Assembly: GCF_037969725.1 (NCBI RefSeq) | Contig: NZ_CP150203.1 | Span: 1,008,001 to 1,072,000 of the forward strand | Direction: 5' to 3' | Source: Paenibacillus sp. FSL W8-0426 | GTDB taxonomy: Bacteria > Bacillota > Bacilli > Paenibacillales > Paenibacillaceae | DNA length: 64,000 nucleotides | Shown here: positions 31,487-41,231 of the stretch, in pieces | How positions within the stretch are numbered: position 1 is the stretch's first letter | Layout: each line of letters starts with the position of its first letter | The notes under the pieces: model-generated | Databases searched by the model: none | Told to the model about the DNA's origin: nothing | Seen by the model: only the letters and a program-made list of their open reading frames with translations | Translations under genes and position numbers: made by a program

Positions 31487-32579
31487 GATCCGGTACCTCC
31501 TTGTCCTTTCGGTGTATGAGCGCTGCCAGGGTCAACAGAATCGTTACGATGGACACGTAAGCGAGCATGGCCGGAAACTGAATGTGTTTTACGTAATAGT
31601 CGACATAGTCGATCCGCCACCATTGCATGGCCATTGCGCTCATCATGCAGGCGATGGATAAAATGGCGATGTATCGTTTCTTTGGCTTGCGAATATCCAG
31701 AAGGTCCACCATTAAGTAAATGGAGATGGCAAGTCTGGCAAAGGAACCGCTAAGCCATTGGTAAATGGATAGAAAATCAACGTGCTGCAAAAGCTTGCCG
31801 ATGTTCACGAGCTTCCACTGCTCATAAGGGCTGATGCGCTGCTTGGCGGCTTCCTCGGGACCGAATTCAACGATGGCGCCGATTGTGGGCCCGATGGCCA
31901 TGCTGAGAATGAACAAACCAAGCAGCAATAAATGCCACCAGCGGATCTTGCCCCGGATGTCATGCTGGAACAGCATGAGAATCCAAATCTCCATCAATCC
32001 GGCAAGGGAATAGAACATGCCTCTCCAGACAGGCTCAAATCCGTTTTCCATGAGCGGGAACAGCAGGGAGTAGTCCTTGTACTTCAAGTTGGCGGACGCG
32101 ACAAAATAACCCAGGAGAATGACGAAGGGCAGCAACAGGCTGGAGGTCATGGCAATCGAGCGAATGCCCTTGGCGGCAGACCAGGCGGCTACGAGCGCTC
32201 CGCCCCCGGCCAGAACGTATGGCGGAGTGAACTGAAGGTAGGTCGACACCGTCCAGTTGGTCGTTTCATACAGCGTATGAGTGCCCAAGGACAGCAGCAG
32301 AATGACGGCGGTAATCCGAAAAATCCATGAAGGAATGATGCCGAATTCGCGACTGATCCAGTCCGTCAATCGCTGACCCCGAATTCGGCGAACGATAATG
32401 AACAGCATGCAAAGGAACAGCATGAAGAGCGGCGCGGCAGCCACGACGGAAAGCCAACCGTCCCTTCCTGCCGTTTCCAGGATCGCCGAAATGGACAAGA
32501 CGTGGCACACGAGGCCGGCACTCAGCAAAATGATGGAAAAGGACAACCAGATGGTAATCTGGTTTTTGGAGTGGTTCAA
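31455..32579 (-). CDS. Germination receptor GerB subunit (permease-like)
   Basis: A 374-residue protein with about ten membrane helices, of the GerB/amino-acid-permease-like family that binds the nutrient germinant. The sequence opens I-T-I-W-L-S-F-S-I-I-L-L-S-A-G and shows helix-breaking Gly/Pro in helices as in LeuT-fold proteins. It is first in the operon, giving the order B-A-C instead of the common A-B-C. The ligand cannot be inferred. Confidence 0.92.
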   Translation of the reverse strand: MNHSKNQITIWLSFSIILLSAGLVCHVLSISAILETAGRDGWLSVVAAAPLFMLFLCMLFIIVRRIRGQRLTDWISREFGIIPSWIFRITAVILLLSLGTHTLYETTNWTVSTYLQFTPPYVLAGGGALVAAWSAAKGIRSIAMTSSLLLPFVILLGYFVASANLKYKDYSLLFPLMENGFEPVWRGMFYSLAGLMEIWILMLFQHDIRGKIRWWHLLLLGLFILSMAIGPTIGAIVEFGPEEAAKQRISPYEQWKLVNIGKLLQHVDFLSIYQWLSGSFARLAISIYLMVDLLDIRKPKKRYIAILSIACMMSAMAMQWWRIDYVDYYVKHIQFPAMLAYVSIVTILLTLAALIHRKDKEVPDHGSHDSIQHK

Positions 32580-32780
32580 GGACGCAGCCTCCTTTCGAAA
32601 GAGATCAAGGAAGTATGCGTTAGGATGTGCAGCATATGGAATTTCAATTCCTGCATGATGTATTTAATGTGGAGCGGCTGCAAAGGATGGACGGAAGCGG
32701 CCAAAAGCTATAACATTGAACTAAGCAAGTGTTGAACAAGCATCCAAGCAAAACATAGAGAAAATGGGAGGAAACCTGCG

Positions 32781-33671
32781 ATGATCCATTCGAAAACACC
32801 TGGCGAGACGCATGTCGGATTTATCGGTACGGGCGTGATGGGCAAAAGTATGGCCCGACATATCCAAAAGGCCGGTTATCCACTTCATGTGTACACCCGA
32901 ACCGCTTCCAAAGCGGAAGAGCTGGTGAAGGAAGGTGCCATCTGGCATGATACGCCGGCGAGCCTTGCCGCCGCATGTGATGTTGTCATTACCATGATCG
33001 GGTACCCGAAAGATGTGGAAGAGATCTACCTGGGAGAGAACGGTTTGCTGGACAGCGCCAAATCCGGAACGTTTTTGATCGATATGACCACCTCCAGCCC
33101 GCTGCTCGCTGAGAGAATCGCGGAAGCTGCGGAATCGAAAGGGCTGCATGTGCTGGATGCGCCTGTATCGGGCGGCGATATCGGAGCCCGCGATGCAAAG
33201 CTGTCCATCATGGTTGGTGGTAAAAGGGAAGATTTCGAAGCCGTACGTCCGTTGTTCGAGTGCATGGGAACCAATATCGTGCTGCAAGGAAAAGCAGGGG
33301 CAGGCCAACATACGAAAATGTGCAACCAAATTGCCATTGCTTCAGGCATGATGGGGGTGTGCGAGGCGTTGGCGTACGCCAGAACGTCCGGGTTGGACCC
33401 CGAAAACGTGCTCCAAAGCATTGCTACGGGAGCAGCGGGCAGCTGGTCGCTCAGCAACCTGGGTCCCCGCATGATTGCAGGCGACTATGAGCCTGGATTT
33501 TTCGTGAAGCATTTTATTAAAGATATGGGCATTGCACTGGAGTCTGCCAAGGCCATGGGCATGAAAACGCCTGGATTGGCGCTGGCTGAGTCGCTGTATC
33601 AGGAAATAGCCCGGAACGGACTCGACGAAAAAGGCACTCAGGTGTTATATACGTATTACTTGCAAGCTTAA
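32781..33671 (+). CDS. 3-hydroxyisobutyrate-dehydrogenase-family oxidoreductase
   Basis: A 296-residue protein. The Rossmann motif G-F-I-G-T-G-V-M-G-K lies at residues 13-22. The substrate signature D-A-P-V-S-G-G-D-I-G-A is near 127, and the catalytic Lys sits in G-A-G-Q-H-T-K-M-C-N-Q near 176. It should reduce or oxidise a beta-hydroxyacid with NAD(P). Ribosome site GGGAGG. No pathway neighbours; substrate open (hydroxyisobutyrate, tartronate semialdehyde and succinic semialdehyde are possible). Confidence 0.92.
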   Translation: MIHSKTPGETHVGFIGTGVMGKSMARHIQKAGYPLHVYTRTASKAEELVKEGAIWHDTPASLAAACDVVITMIGYPKDVEEIYLGENGLLDSAKSGTFLIDMTTSSPLLAERIAEAAESKGLHVLDAPVSGGDIGARDAKLSIMVGGKREDFEAVRPLFECMGTNIVLQGKAGAGQHTKMCNQIAIASGMMGVCEALAYARTSGLDPENVLQSIATGAAGSWSLSNLGPRMIAGDYEPGFFVKHFIKDMGIALESAKAMGMKTPGLALAESLYQEIARNGLDEKGTQVLYTYYLQA

Positions 33672-33976
33672 AGATTAGCAAGGTCTGTTTTCCGAAAGCA
33701 TCTTGAACTGGAAAATGAATTGCATCTCTAAAAACGTGTCCTTATAAAAACATGAGGACACGTTTTTTCGCACAAATATGAGTCAAAAGTCACAAAATTG
33801 TTTAAATATTCATAGGTATGCGTAAAAAAACCGGGCAAAATCGGAAATTCCCCTTTAATTTTGCCGCGAATCATCCGAAATAAGAAATGAAGGATCTACA
33901 TACGGTTTGCTCGAATGTATTTACATAATAAACCAGTTTTTCATGATTCATATTCCCTATAGAACGGAGCTTGCCC
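33672..33976. other. Intergenic: terminator and one palindrome-like site
   Basis: This gap holds the terminator at 33730-33769 and, at 33860-33870, TTTGCCGCGAA. The latter is one mismatch from the TTTGCSGCAAA sites found at 62.8-63.3 kb. No gene is seen. Confidence 0.4.
33730..33769 (+). terminator. Terminator of dehydrogenase gene
   Basis: AAAACGTGTCCT pairs with AGGACACGTTTTTT in a near-perfect stem with a 12-base loop and T-run. Confidence 0.92.
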
Positions 33977-34705
33977 ATGTTCAAGAGAATCCTGTCTCTG
34001 TTCAAGACGCAACCAGCGCCGGCCGACAGTGTCGCGGTTTCGACACGTTCGCTCAAAGAAAGCGCCCCGGCAGCATTAAGACGTTCCCGCAGCCGGCGAA
34101 AGGGCATCGATTCGGAATGGTTAAGTGCCATCGAGGAGCCAAGAACGGCCGAGCGGTTAAACCTTCTGCCGGATGGCTACAAACACCTGAACGACCTGCT
34201 TGTGCCCAACTCCAAGTCCCGTTCGGGATATTCGCAGGTGGATCATGTCGTCATTGGCCCGAGGTGCGTATTCGTGATCGAGACGCGCAGCATGACGACA
34301 GGGGAGATTCGCGGCGGTCGGCGGGATGCCAATTGGACGGTCAGCACCAGCAAAGTCAAGATGTACAACCCGCTCATGCAGCATCGGGGACATGTTCAGG
34401 CCATTCAGGCGCACCTCGGCGATTACGCAGGCATACGAATCGTCTCCGTCGTCACGTTTACGAATCGCTGCCGCATTAGCGTAGACCCGGATGTCCGTTA
34501 CATGCAATCCGATGAACTGGTCGTCTACGATCACGAGTTGGTAGAAACCATCGTTCGCAAAACGGAAAAACTGGAGACCGAATCTACGGGAAAGGGATAT
34601 TCGGAACAGGATATTCAAACGATTCATGAGTTGTTGTGCGCGGCCAATGCAACGAACTCCGAGATCCGTGCAGAGCATATGGAGAAAGCCAAAGGGATCA
34701 AATAA
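33977..34705 (+). CDS. NERD-domain protein
   Basis: The start is ATG 33977 (MFKRILSLFK) behind AACGGAGC; the TTG two codons earlier is less likely. The 242-residue protein has a basic, Ser-rich N-terminus and then a nuclease-related domain from about 60: Y-K-H-L-N-D-L-L-V-P, Y-S-Q-V-D-H-V-V-I-G and V-F-V-I-E-T-R. The usual E-x-K of NERD nucleases is E-T-R here, so activity is doubtful. There is no partner helicase or kinase domain. Role unknown. Confidence 0.85.
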   Translation: MFKRILSLFKTQPAPADSVAVSTRSLKESAPAALRRSRSRRKGIDSEWLSAIEEPRTAERLNLLPDGYKHLNDLLVPNSKSRSGYSQVDHVVIGPRCVFVIETRSMTTGEIRGGRRDANWTVSTSKVKMYNPLMQHRGHVQAIQAHLGDYAGIRIVSVVTFTNRCRISVDPDVRYMQSDELVVYDHELVETIVRKTEKLETESTGKGYSEQDIQTIHELLCAANATNSEIRAEHMEKAKGIK

Positions 34706-34713
34706 GCTGGGCA

Positions 34714-34752
34714 TCAGCGCCATTCTCTTCAAGGAGAATGGCGCTTTTTTTA
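34714..34752 (+). terminator. Terminator of NERD gene
   Basis: AGCGCCATTCTC-TTCAA-GGAGAATGGCGCT is a strong stem followed by TTTTTT. It stands before repeat copy 4, so that copy is not in the main NERD transcript. Confidence 0.92.
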
Positions 34753-34755
34753 GAC

Positions 34756-34978
34756 TATATAAACCGCAAAAAACATGCACACGTTAACGGAGAGGCAGAA
34801 CCAAACTGAACAAGCAAAACGGTCGCTTAAAAGCTTTCTGAAAGAAAGCTGCATCGGAAGCATAGACTGTTCACTGGATTTTCCCTTTGAAAAAAGGGAT
34901 TCGAAAAAATCTGGGGATAATAGCGATTGGGAGATGGTACTGCACTCGTAGTGACCTAGTGTGATTTACTATTGCGGT
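34756..34978 (+). repeat. Interspersed structured repeat, copy 4 (long form)
   Basis: The left end TATATAAACCGCAA is intact and the right end is cut after TTGCGG. It has the same long middle as copy 2, with AAGCTTTCTGAAAGAAAGCT as a near-perfect stem-loop. Several base changes (gcgattgg, gtagtgacc) show independent decay. Confidence 0.88.
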
Positions 34979-35226
34979 CAACGAAGCTCGATTTGAATGT
35001 CGATCGCTGAAAACGCGGTCTGTTTTTCTCTAAAGAAAGGCTTGGGCAAGGGTTATCTTATGTAATTCTAATGATCCATGCAATGAAGGAAAGGCCACCG
35101 AAAGGCACGGGTACATCGTCTGATATCCTCTGCTAGCAAACTTATGATAGAATGTACACCATGTTTTGGGTATGAACCATGCTTGTTATATGAAAGTGCG
35201 TACAACCAAGGACAAGGGGAAGATGA
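34979..35226. other. Intergenic before lipoprotein gene
   Basis: There is no gene here. CTTATGATAGAAT near 35141-35153 could hold a -10 box for the lipoprotein gene, but no convincing -35 partner is visible. Confidence 0.35.
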
Positions 35227-36147
35227 ATGATGCAATGGAATCGATCTATCCGTTTAATTGCGGTGGTCAGTGTGCTGGCCGTCATGCTGACAGCATGCGG
35301 AGGGAAGGCAAAGGAGACGGATTCGTCTGCTGCAGGGCAAGGCGGGGCAGCAACGGCAGCCGAAAGCTCGAATTCGCCTGCAGCGGGAAATGGAGATTCG
35401 CAAGATGTATCAAGTACGTCTGCAGGCACATCCGATTCGGGAACCGGGACTGCGGATGCTGCTGCAGATCAAGGGAAAATCGGCTTTGATTCAACCCTGG
35501 AAGAGCTGCAGGAGAAGTACGCAGACCGTCTTGGATACATACGCGTGCCACTGTCCAATCACCCGGTCCGCCGGGTTAGCCAGAACGATGCAAAAAACAT
35601 TAACATCGCCAATTACAGCGATGCCGTGGTGGATATGAATACGGGCATACCGATTCATAGCGATTCCCAGCGTCTGATTGACGATGCTTTTCCGTTTTTT
35701 ACAACGGCACAGGCGCCTGATGTCTCCTATGTGACCTGGGAGGAAGCAACCAATTTGGAGCGGGCGATGGTCAAAACATTGTTTATATCCCGCGAGGGGC
35801 TGCTGCTTACCGAGAAAGCCATGAACGACAAGGATTACGCCAGCAGCTCGTTCAGGGATTCCATGAACTTTTTTGAGACTGCGGCGAAATTTGATTCCAT
35901 GGCTCCCGTCGCCCAGCATCCGTATGACATTACGTTAAGCGAGCATTATGATAAGGCACGTCAGGCATGGGGCAGGTTGGCCGCCATCGATCCGGAACAG
36001 GATGAGACGGCCTTCGCAGAGACCTACAAGGAAGCAAGAACCGCGACCAACAATGCCATGGGTTTGCTTAATATTTTGCTGTCAACGAATGAGCAGGAAC
36101 GTTTGGAGAACGCACTGGCCGAGCAGGAAGATACTGCGACTCCATAA
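35227..36147 (+). CDS. Lipoprotein with long Ser/Ala/Gly linker
   Basis: The protein is 306 residues (or 305 from the second ATG). The lipobox is V-M-L-T-A-C-G-G (about 19-26). A 60-residue low-complexity linker of Ser, Ala, Gly, Asp and Thr follows, then a helical domain from about 88. The domain contains T-L-E-E-L-Q-E-K-Y and many Glu/Ala heptads. Ribosome site AAGGGGAAG. It is not an ABC solute-binding fold as far as I can see. Single-gene transcript with a terminator. Confidence 0.8.
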   Translation: MMQWNRSIRLIAVVSVLAVMLTACGGKAKETDSSAAGQGGAATAAESSNSPAAGNGDSQDVSSTSAGTSDSGTGTADAAADQGKIGFDSTLEELQEKYADRLGYIRVPLSNHPVRRVSQNDAKNINIANYSDAVVDMNTGIPIHSDSQRLIDDAFPFFTTAQAPDVSYVTWEEATNLERAMVKTLFISREGLLLTEKAMNDKDYASSSFRDSMNFFETAAKFDSMAPVAQHPYDITLSEHYDKARQAWGRLAAIDPEQDETAFAETYKEARTATNNAMGLLNILLSTNEQERLENALAEQEDTATP

Positions 36148-36165
36148 AATATACCCAACATAAAC

Positions 36166-36209
36166 GGCTCTGACCGAAGATGACACGGTCGGAGTTTTTC
36201 TGTTTTTTT
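36166..36209 (+). terminator. Terminator of lipoprotein gene
   Basis: CTCTGACCG pairs with CGGTCGGAG around AAGATGACA and is followed by TTTTTCTGTTTTTTT. Confidence 0.85.
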
Positions 36210-36274
36210 GGGAAGGGGTATGGTATCTTTTTACAAGAAAAGCCATGAGGCTCGGAGCAGGGGGATCGGTGCTG

Positions 36275-38104
36275 ATGCTTTGGCGAGGACGTTTTTGGAA
36301 ACGCTTTAAATTCAGGACGAAGCTGATATTGATTTTATCTGTGGCTACGGTGGTCATCTCGGGATTGACGGGGCTGATCACCTATCGCATCCATATCGAC
36401 TTGTTTAACGAAGAAGTCAGCCGCCAATACGGATTGACGGCAGAACAGGTGCTGGCGAGGCTCGATTCCAGGGTGAACGACATGTACAAGGTGACGGATT
36501 ACATCACGCTGAACCCTTCGGTGAAGAACGCCATAAAGGACCAGGTGGCAGGCATTTCCTCGTACGACCAGATGAAGCTGGAGGACGAGTTGGATGACCA
36601 ACTCTATCAGGTTCGTCTCGATGCGCCGGAAATTATGGGAATCCGCATTTACGACCTGAAGGGAAATATGTTCAATCTTGGCACGTTTGCCGGCTCCTTT
36701 CAACAGATGGACCCTGCCTTTTTGGCGGATTTCGTTCATAAGCTGGAGGGAACGGGCGGAGAGTATGTCTGGAACCGCCTGAATAAGGATGCCTTCGCGC
36801 AGGAGGAGAAGTCGAACTGGATTATGGCCGGGCGATTGATGAAATCGGTGGACCTGGAAACCTATGGCGTAATGCTGATTTTGTTCAACACGTCCTTGTT
36901 CGAATCCTATCTCAAAGACCTGCGCCTGAACGAGGATGTGGCGGCTTATTTGCTGGACGGGAACGGAGAGATGATCTACGCGTTTCGCAACCAGGATGCC
37001 GATCCACCGCCGCTTACCCGGCTGAACATGGGAGCCACGGAGATCCGGGACGAAAACGGGACGACCCATTTGTACACGAAACAGACGTCGGACAAAGCCA
37101 AGCTGACGCTGGTGAGCAAAGTGTCCCTGGCCCAGATCCAGCAAAAAGGCAAAATCATCGTGCAGGTGGCCGTCTTTTCGGCGGCGGCCAGCGTGCTGTG
37201 CTCCTGGATCATCATCACGGTCGTCAGCCGCAGATTATTGCGCCCCTTGGCCAGACTGGTCCATGCGATGAAGCGGGTGAGGGACGGAAGGTTCGATACG
37301 CGCGTTCCCGTCGAGACGTCGGATGAGCTGGGATTCATCGGGGAACGGTTCAACGCGATGGCTTCCCGGATCGATACGTTGATCCATGAGGTGTATGAGC
37401 GCGAGTTGAGCGAGAAGCAGGCGGAACTCAAAGCTATTCAGGCCCAGTTGAATCCGCATTTCATGTATAACACGCTGAGCATGTTTTTCTGGAAATTTTA
37501 TATGCTCGGGGACGAGCAATCCGCCCGCTTGGTCACGGCGCTGTCCGAAATGCTTCAGTATACGTTGGAGCCCGTCCATAAGATGACCACGCTGGAGAAC
37601 GAAATGACGTTAATCAACCATTATGTGCAGATTCAACAGGCGCGGTATCCCGAGGAATTATCGGTCGTCATTTCCGTGCCGCCGAATCTGCATCACTGCG
37701 AGATGATCCGGCTGCTGCTGCAGCCTGTTGTGGAAAATGTCTTTGTGCACGCATTTGCAAACCAAAAGAACAACCGCCATTTGCACATTCGTGCCCGGAT
37801 GAAGGATGCGCAACCAGGCGAGCCGGAGATGCTTATCATCGAAGTTGAGGATAATGGTTGCGGCATGGATGAAAGGACGATCGAGCGCATTATGGCTCCG
37901 ATGGAAGAAGCCGGGGAAGAGCGCCAGCATATCGGCATGCGCAGCGTTCTCCGGCGCATCGAATTGATTCACGGGGAGCCTTACGGGGTTCAGATTGAAT
38001 CCGGCGGCGCGCGGCAGGGAACGCTGATTCGTCTTTGCCTGCCGTACCTGACGAATCAGGTGGAAGGGGAACATATCGAACAAGGAGGCGAGACGATACA
38101 GTGA
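36275..38104 (+). CDS. YesM-type sensor histidine kinase
   Basis: The start ATG 36275 (MLWRGRFW) is preferred over 36245 because GGGGGAT lies nearby. The 609-residue protein has a membrane helix at about 15-38, an extracellular sensor (about 40-280), a second helix (about 285-308) and a HAMP domain. The His_kinase motif Q-L-N-P-H-F-M-Y-N-T follows near residue 390, then an HATPase domain (L-L-L-Q-P-V-V-E-N, D-N-G-C-G-M). Such kinases sense extracellular oligosaccharides with the solute-binding protein encoded downstream. The stop overlaps the regulator start (GTGA). Confidence 0.93.
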   Translation: MLWRGRFWKRFKFRTKLILILSVATVVISGLTGLITYRIHIDLFNEEVSRQYGLTAEQVLARLDSRVNDMYKVTDYITLNPSVKNAIKDQVAGISSYDQMKLEDELDDQLYQVRLDAPEIMGIRIYDLKGNMFNLGTFAGSFQQMDPAFLADFVHKLEGTGGEYVWNRLNKDAFAQEEKSNWIMAGRLMKSVDLETYGVMLILFNTSLFESYLKDLRLNEDVAAYLLDGNGEMIYAFRNQDADPPPLTRLNMGATEIRDENGTTHLYTKQTSDKAKLTLVSKVSLAQIQQKGKIIVQVAVFSAAASVLCSWIIITVVSRRLLRPLARLVHAMKRVRDGRFDTRVPVETSDELGFIGERFNAMASRIDTLIHEVYERELSEKQAELKAIQAQLNPHFMYNTLSMFFWKFYMLGDEQSARLVTALSEMLQYTLEPVHKMTTLENEMTLINHYVQIQQARYPEELSVVISVPPNLHHCEMIRLLLQPVVENVFVHAFANQKNNRHLHIRARMKDAQPGEPEMLIIEVEDNGCGMDERTIERIMAPMEEAGEERQHIGMRSVLRRIELIHGEPYGVQIESGGARQGTLIRLCLPYLTNQVEGEHIEQGGETIQ

Positions 38105-39171
38105 ATGGACGTATGCTGGTAGTCGATGACGAAGCCTTGATCCGTCAGGGCCTGGTTCATATGGTAGGCAGCAATCCGCTGGGCTGGGAAGTCGTTGGCG
38201 AGGCTGCGGACGGGGAGGAGGCTATGCAGGCCGTGGATCGCTGCTCGCCCGATTTGATCATCACGGACATCAACATGCCGGTGATGAACGGGTTGGACTT
38301 GGCCGAGCGTCTTCATGACCGCGGCCAGGACGTCATGATCATCATTTTGACCGGATACCGGGAATTCGAGTATGCACAGCGCGCCATTCGTTATGGCGCC
38401 ATTGAGTTTCTGCTCAAGCCGTTCTCCCTGGACGAAGCGTGCCGGGTGCTGCGCAAAGCGTACGACAGGTTTCGCCGCAAGCAAGCCGATTTGCACATCA
38501 TGAACCAATTCAATCAACAGGAACGGATCGAACGATGGAAGACGGAGTTGACGGGGCTGCTGCTCAGCAGGCAGCTTGAGACCCTGGAGGCGCGTGTCGG
38601 GGAATGGCTGGACGAGGCCTCGCGCATGCCGCTGCCGGATGGCAAAGCCGAAATTCACAGGCTGCTGCAGATCATGGAAGACATGCTGACGCAGCACTTC
38701 AATTTCAGGGAGCCTGCGGATGGCGCTGCCAGAGGAACGGATCCATTACTATGGATGCACTCCATGCCGGAGGTGGTGGCGTGGTCCCGCCGAAAGGGCG
38801 AGGAGTGGCTGCACCTGCTGGAGCGCCTCCTGAGGGAACAACAGGATCATGTCGTTACGCGGGTCATGAACTACGTCGACGTGCACTATGCTGGAAGCTG
38901 CACGCTGCAAACCGTCGCCGCCCACGTCCATGTGACTCCCAACTATCTCAGCCACCTGTTCAAAAAGGAAACCGGCGAAGGATTCAGCCAGTATGTCAGC
39001 AAGCTGCGGATCGAGAAGGCCAAGCTGCTGCTTCAGAACACCCGCCAGAGCATGGCGGCCATCGCGGAACAGACCGGGTTCGATAATTCGAGCTACTTTA
39101 CGACCGTATTCAAACAGTTGACCGGGTTATCTCCGCGGGCCTATCGCAAGCAGCATGGCCGGGAAGGATAG
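38101..39171 (+). CDS. YesN-type response regulator, AraC family
   Basis: The start GTG 38101 overlaps the kinase stop; the longer frame from 38035 is inside the kinase gene. The 356-residue protein has a receiver domain with D-D-E and phospho-acceptor Asp in L-I-I-T-D-I-N-M-P (about 54), then a linker. The AraC DNA-binding domain occupies the last 100 residues, with V-T-P-N-Y-L-S-H-L-F-K-K-E-T-G and A-I-A-E-Q-T-G-F-D-N-S-S-Y-F. It probably activates the importer genes that follow. Confidence 0.95.
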   Translation: MNGRMLVVDDEALIRQGLVHMVGSNPLGWEVVGEAADGEEAMQAVDRCSPDLIITDINMPVMNGLDLAERLHDRGQDVMIIILTGYREFEYAQRAIRYGAIEFLLKPFSLDEACRVLRKAYDRFRRKQADLHIMNQFNQQERIERWKTELTGLLLSRQLETLEARVGEWLDEASRMPLPDGKAEIHRLLQIMEDMLTQHFNFREPADGAARGTDPLLWMHSMPEVVAWSRRKGEEWLHLLERLLREQQDHVVTRVMNYVDVHYAGSCTLQTVAAHVHVTPNYLSHLFKKETGEGFSQYVSKLRIEKAKLLLQNTRQSMAAIAEQTGFDNSSYFTTVFKQLTGLSPRAYRKQHGREG

Positions 39172-39173
39172 GC

Positions 39174-39200
39174 AGAGCTCCCCAAGCGGGAGCTTTTTTT
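39174..39200 (+). terminator. Terminator after the two-component pair
   Basis: GAGCTCCC-CAAGC-GGGAGCTTTTTTT follows three bases after the stop. The importer genes must then use their own promoter or read through. Confidence 0.9.
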
Positions 39201-39302
39201 GCGTAGAAATTTGATAAAGGATCGGTAAATATCGAATGTTTGCGCTTACATAATTTTCTACAATACAGCTATGTACACAGCAGCCGAGAGAGGAGGAGGC
39301 AT

Positions 39303-40274
39303 ATGAAAGGGCAGCTTACCGCAGGACCGCCCGGATTTCAAACGCCCGAGAGCGAAGTAAGAGAACGAATTCGGCAGCAGCGAATCAGACGATTCAAAAT
39401 GAACATTCCGCTGATCCTGATGTTTTTGCCTGTGGTCCTGTTTTACCTGATTTTCCGATATGCCCCGATAGGCGGGCTGGTCATCGCCTTCAAGGACTAC
39501 AATTTCTACGATGGCCTCTGGAACAGCCCTTGGGTAGGATTCCTGCATTTTGAAACATTGTTCAGCGACCCGCGCACGGTGGAGATTATCCGCAATACGC
39601 TGTTCCTCAGCCTGCTCAGCATCATCGTGGGTTTTCCGATTCCCATTGTGCTGGCGATCATGCTGAACGAGGTCAAGAACATGGCGTTCAAACGGTCGGT
39701 GCAAACCATCGTGTACATGCCGCACTTTTTCTCCTGGGTTATCATCGCGATGATGATTATGACCGTATTCTCGCTGGAGAATGGCATCGTCAACCGCTGG
39801 GTCGAAGCATGGTGGGGGGAACCGTACCCGTTCATGTACAACAAAGGCTCCTGGATCGCCGTATTCGTCGGCTCGGGCATCTGGAAGGACATGGGCTTCA
39901 ACGCCATTATTTTTTTGGCGGCACTGACGACCATCGATCCGAGCCAATACGAGGCGGCGCAGATGGACGGGGCAAGCAAATTGCGGCAGATCTGGCATGT
40001 GACGCTTCCGGGCATCCGATCCACGATCATCCTGCTGCTGATCCTGTCGATGGGACGTGTCATGGAGGTCGGGTTCGATCAGGTCTACATGCTCCAGAAC
40101 TCCAACGTCAACGAGGTCGCGGACGTCATCAGCACGTACATTTACCGTACGGGGCTTCAGGGAGCGCAGTTCAGCCTGACCACGGCTATGGGATTGTTCG
40201 AGTCGCTGGTTGCGTTCATCCTCATTTTTTGCGCCAACTATATTGCCAGAAGATTTAACGAAGGTTTGTGGTGA
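39303..40274 (+). CDS. ABC sugar importer permease, LplB type
   Basis: The start is ATG 39303 behind GAGGAGGAGG. The 323-residue protein has six membrane helices. The EAA loop reads Y-E-A-A-Q-M-D-G-A-S-K-L-R-Q-I-W near 230, the contact site for the ATPase. The basic N-terminus (R-E-R-I-R-Q-Q-R-I-R-R-F) is typical of LplB/UgpA-like permeases for complex oligosaccharides in Paenibacillus. The downstream permease overlaps or abuts it. Confidence 0.95.
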   Translation: MKGQLTAGPPGFQTPESEVRERIRQQRIRRFKMNIPLILMFLPVVLFYLIFRYAPIGGLVIAFKDYNFYDGLWNSPWVGFLHFETLFSDPRTVEIIRNTLFLSLLSIIVGFPIPIVLAIMLNEVKNMAFKRSVQTIVYMPHFFSWVIIAMMIMTVFSLENGIVNRWVEAWWGEPYPFMYNKGSWIAVFVGSGIWKDMGFNAIIFLAALTTIDPSQYEAAQMDGASKLRQIWHVTLPGIRSTIILLLILSMGRVMEVGFDQVYMLQNSNVNEVADVISTYIYRTGLQGAQFSLTTAMGLFESLVAFILIFCANYIARRFNEGLW

Positions 40275-40285
40275 GGAGGGGGAAC

Positions 40286-41155
40286 GTGAGAACGACCCGT
40301 GGAGAAAAAATATTCTACATCGTCAATTACGCGCTGTTGTCGCTGGTCGCCCTGAGCTGCATCCTGCCCTTGCTCAATATCATAGCGTTGTCGCTGAGCG
40401 ACGCCAGGGCCGTGCTGTCGGGCCAGGTGGGACTGTGGCCGGTCGATTTTACGTGGTTTTCCTATCAAAGCCTGCTAACGGGCACCCCGATCCTGAACGC
40501 GTTCTGGAACAGCGTGGAAATCACGCTGATCGGCACGGGACTCAGCATGGCCGTTACGATCATGGCGGCTTATCCGCTGTCGCGCAGGCATTTTTATCAC
40601 CGCCGCTTTTTCACGATGGCGATGGTGTTCACGATGATTTTCAACGGGGGCTTGATTCCCACCTATCTGGTCGTGCAGAACCTGGGGCTCGTAAACAGCT
40701 ACGGGGCACTGTGGTTGCCGGGATTGGTAAGCACGTACAATATGCTGATCATGCGCTCGTATTTCGAAAATTTGCCCGGCGAAGTGGATGAGGCGGCACG
40801 CATCGACGGCTGCAGCGAGCTGGGACTGCTGTTCCGCATCGTGCTGCCGTTATCCAAGCCGCTGCTGGCGACGATTGCGCTCTTTTACGGCGTCGGCTAT
40901 TGGAATTCGTTCATGAGCGTCATGATCTATATCAACGATACGTCGAAGTACAACATGACGGTGCTGGTCCAGAACATGATCATGTCCAATCTTAACGTGC
41001 AGGATTTCACCGATCCGACGATGATTTCCAACCTGACGCCGGAAGGCATCCGGGCTGCCGCGGTCATCGTAATGGTGATTCCGATTCTGGCCGTGTATCC
41101 GTTTTTGCAAAAGTATTTCGTGAAAGGCGTCATGCTTGGCTCCATCAAGGGCTGA
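40286..41155 (+). CDS. ABC sugar importer permease, LplC type
   Basis: The start is GTG 40286 (V-R-T-T-R-G-E-K) after GAGGAGGGGGAAC; the GTG at 40268 precedes that site. The 289-residue protein has six membrane helices and the EAA loop V-D-E-A-A-R-I-D-G-C-S-E-L near 175. It pairs with the previous permease. The end V-K-G-V-M-L-G-S-I-K-G is the usual family tail. Confidence 0.95.
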   Translation: MRTTRGEKIFYIVNYALLSLVALSCILPLLNIIALSLSDARAVLSGQVGLWPVDFTWFSYQSLLTGTPILNAFWNSVEITLIGTGLSMAVTIMAAYPLSRRHFYHRRFFTMAMVFTMIFNGGLIPTYLVVQNLGLVNSYGALWLPGLVSTYNMLIMRSYFENLPGEVDEAARIDGCSELGLLFRIVLPLSKPLLATIALFYGVGYWNSFMSVMIYINDTSKYNMTVLVQNMIMSNLNVQDFTDPTMISNLTPEGIRAAAVIVMVIPILAVYPFLQKYFVKGVMLGSIKG

Positions 41156-41231
41156 TGTGATGTTAATGAATCGGCATTCGGTTGTTCAGGCAGTTTCGTT
41201 TCATATCATACAAAGAAAGAGGGTCTGATCT

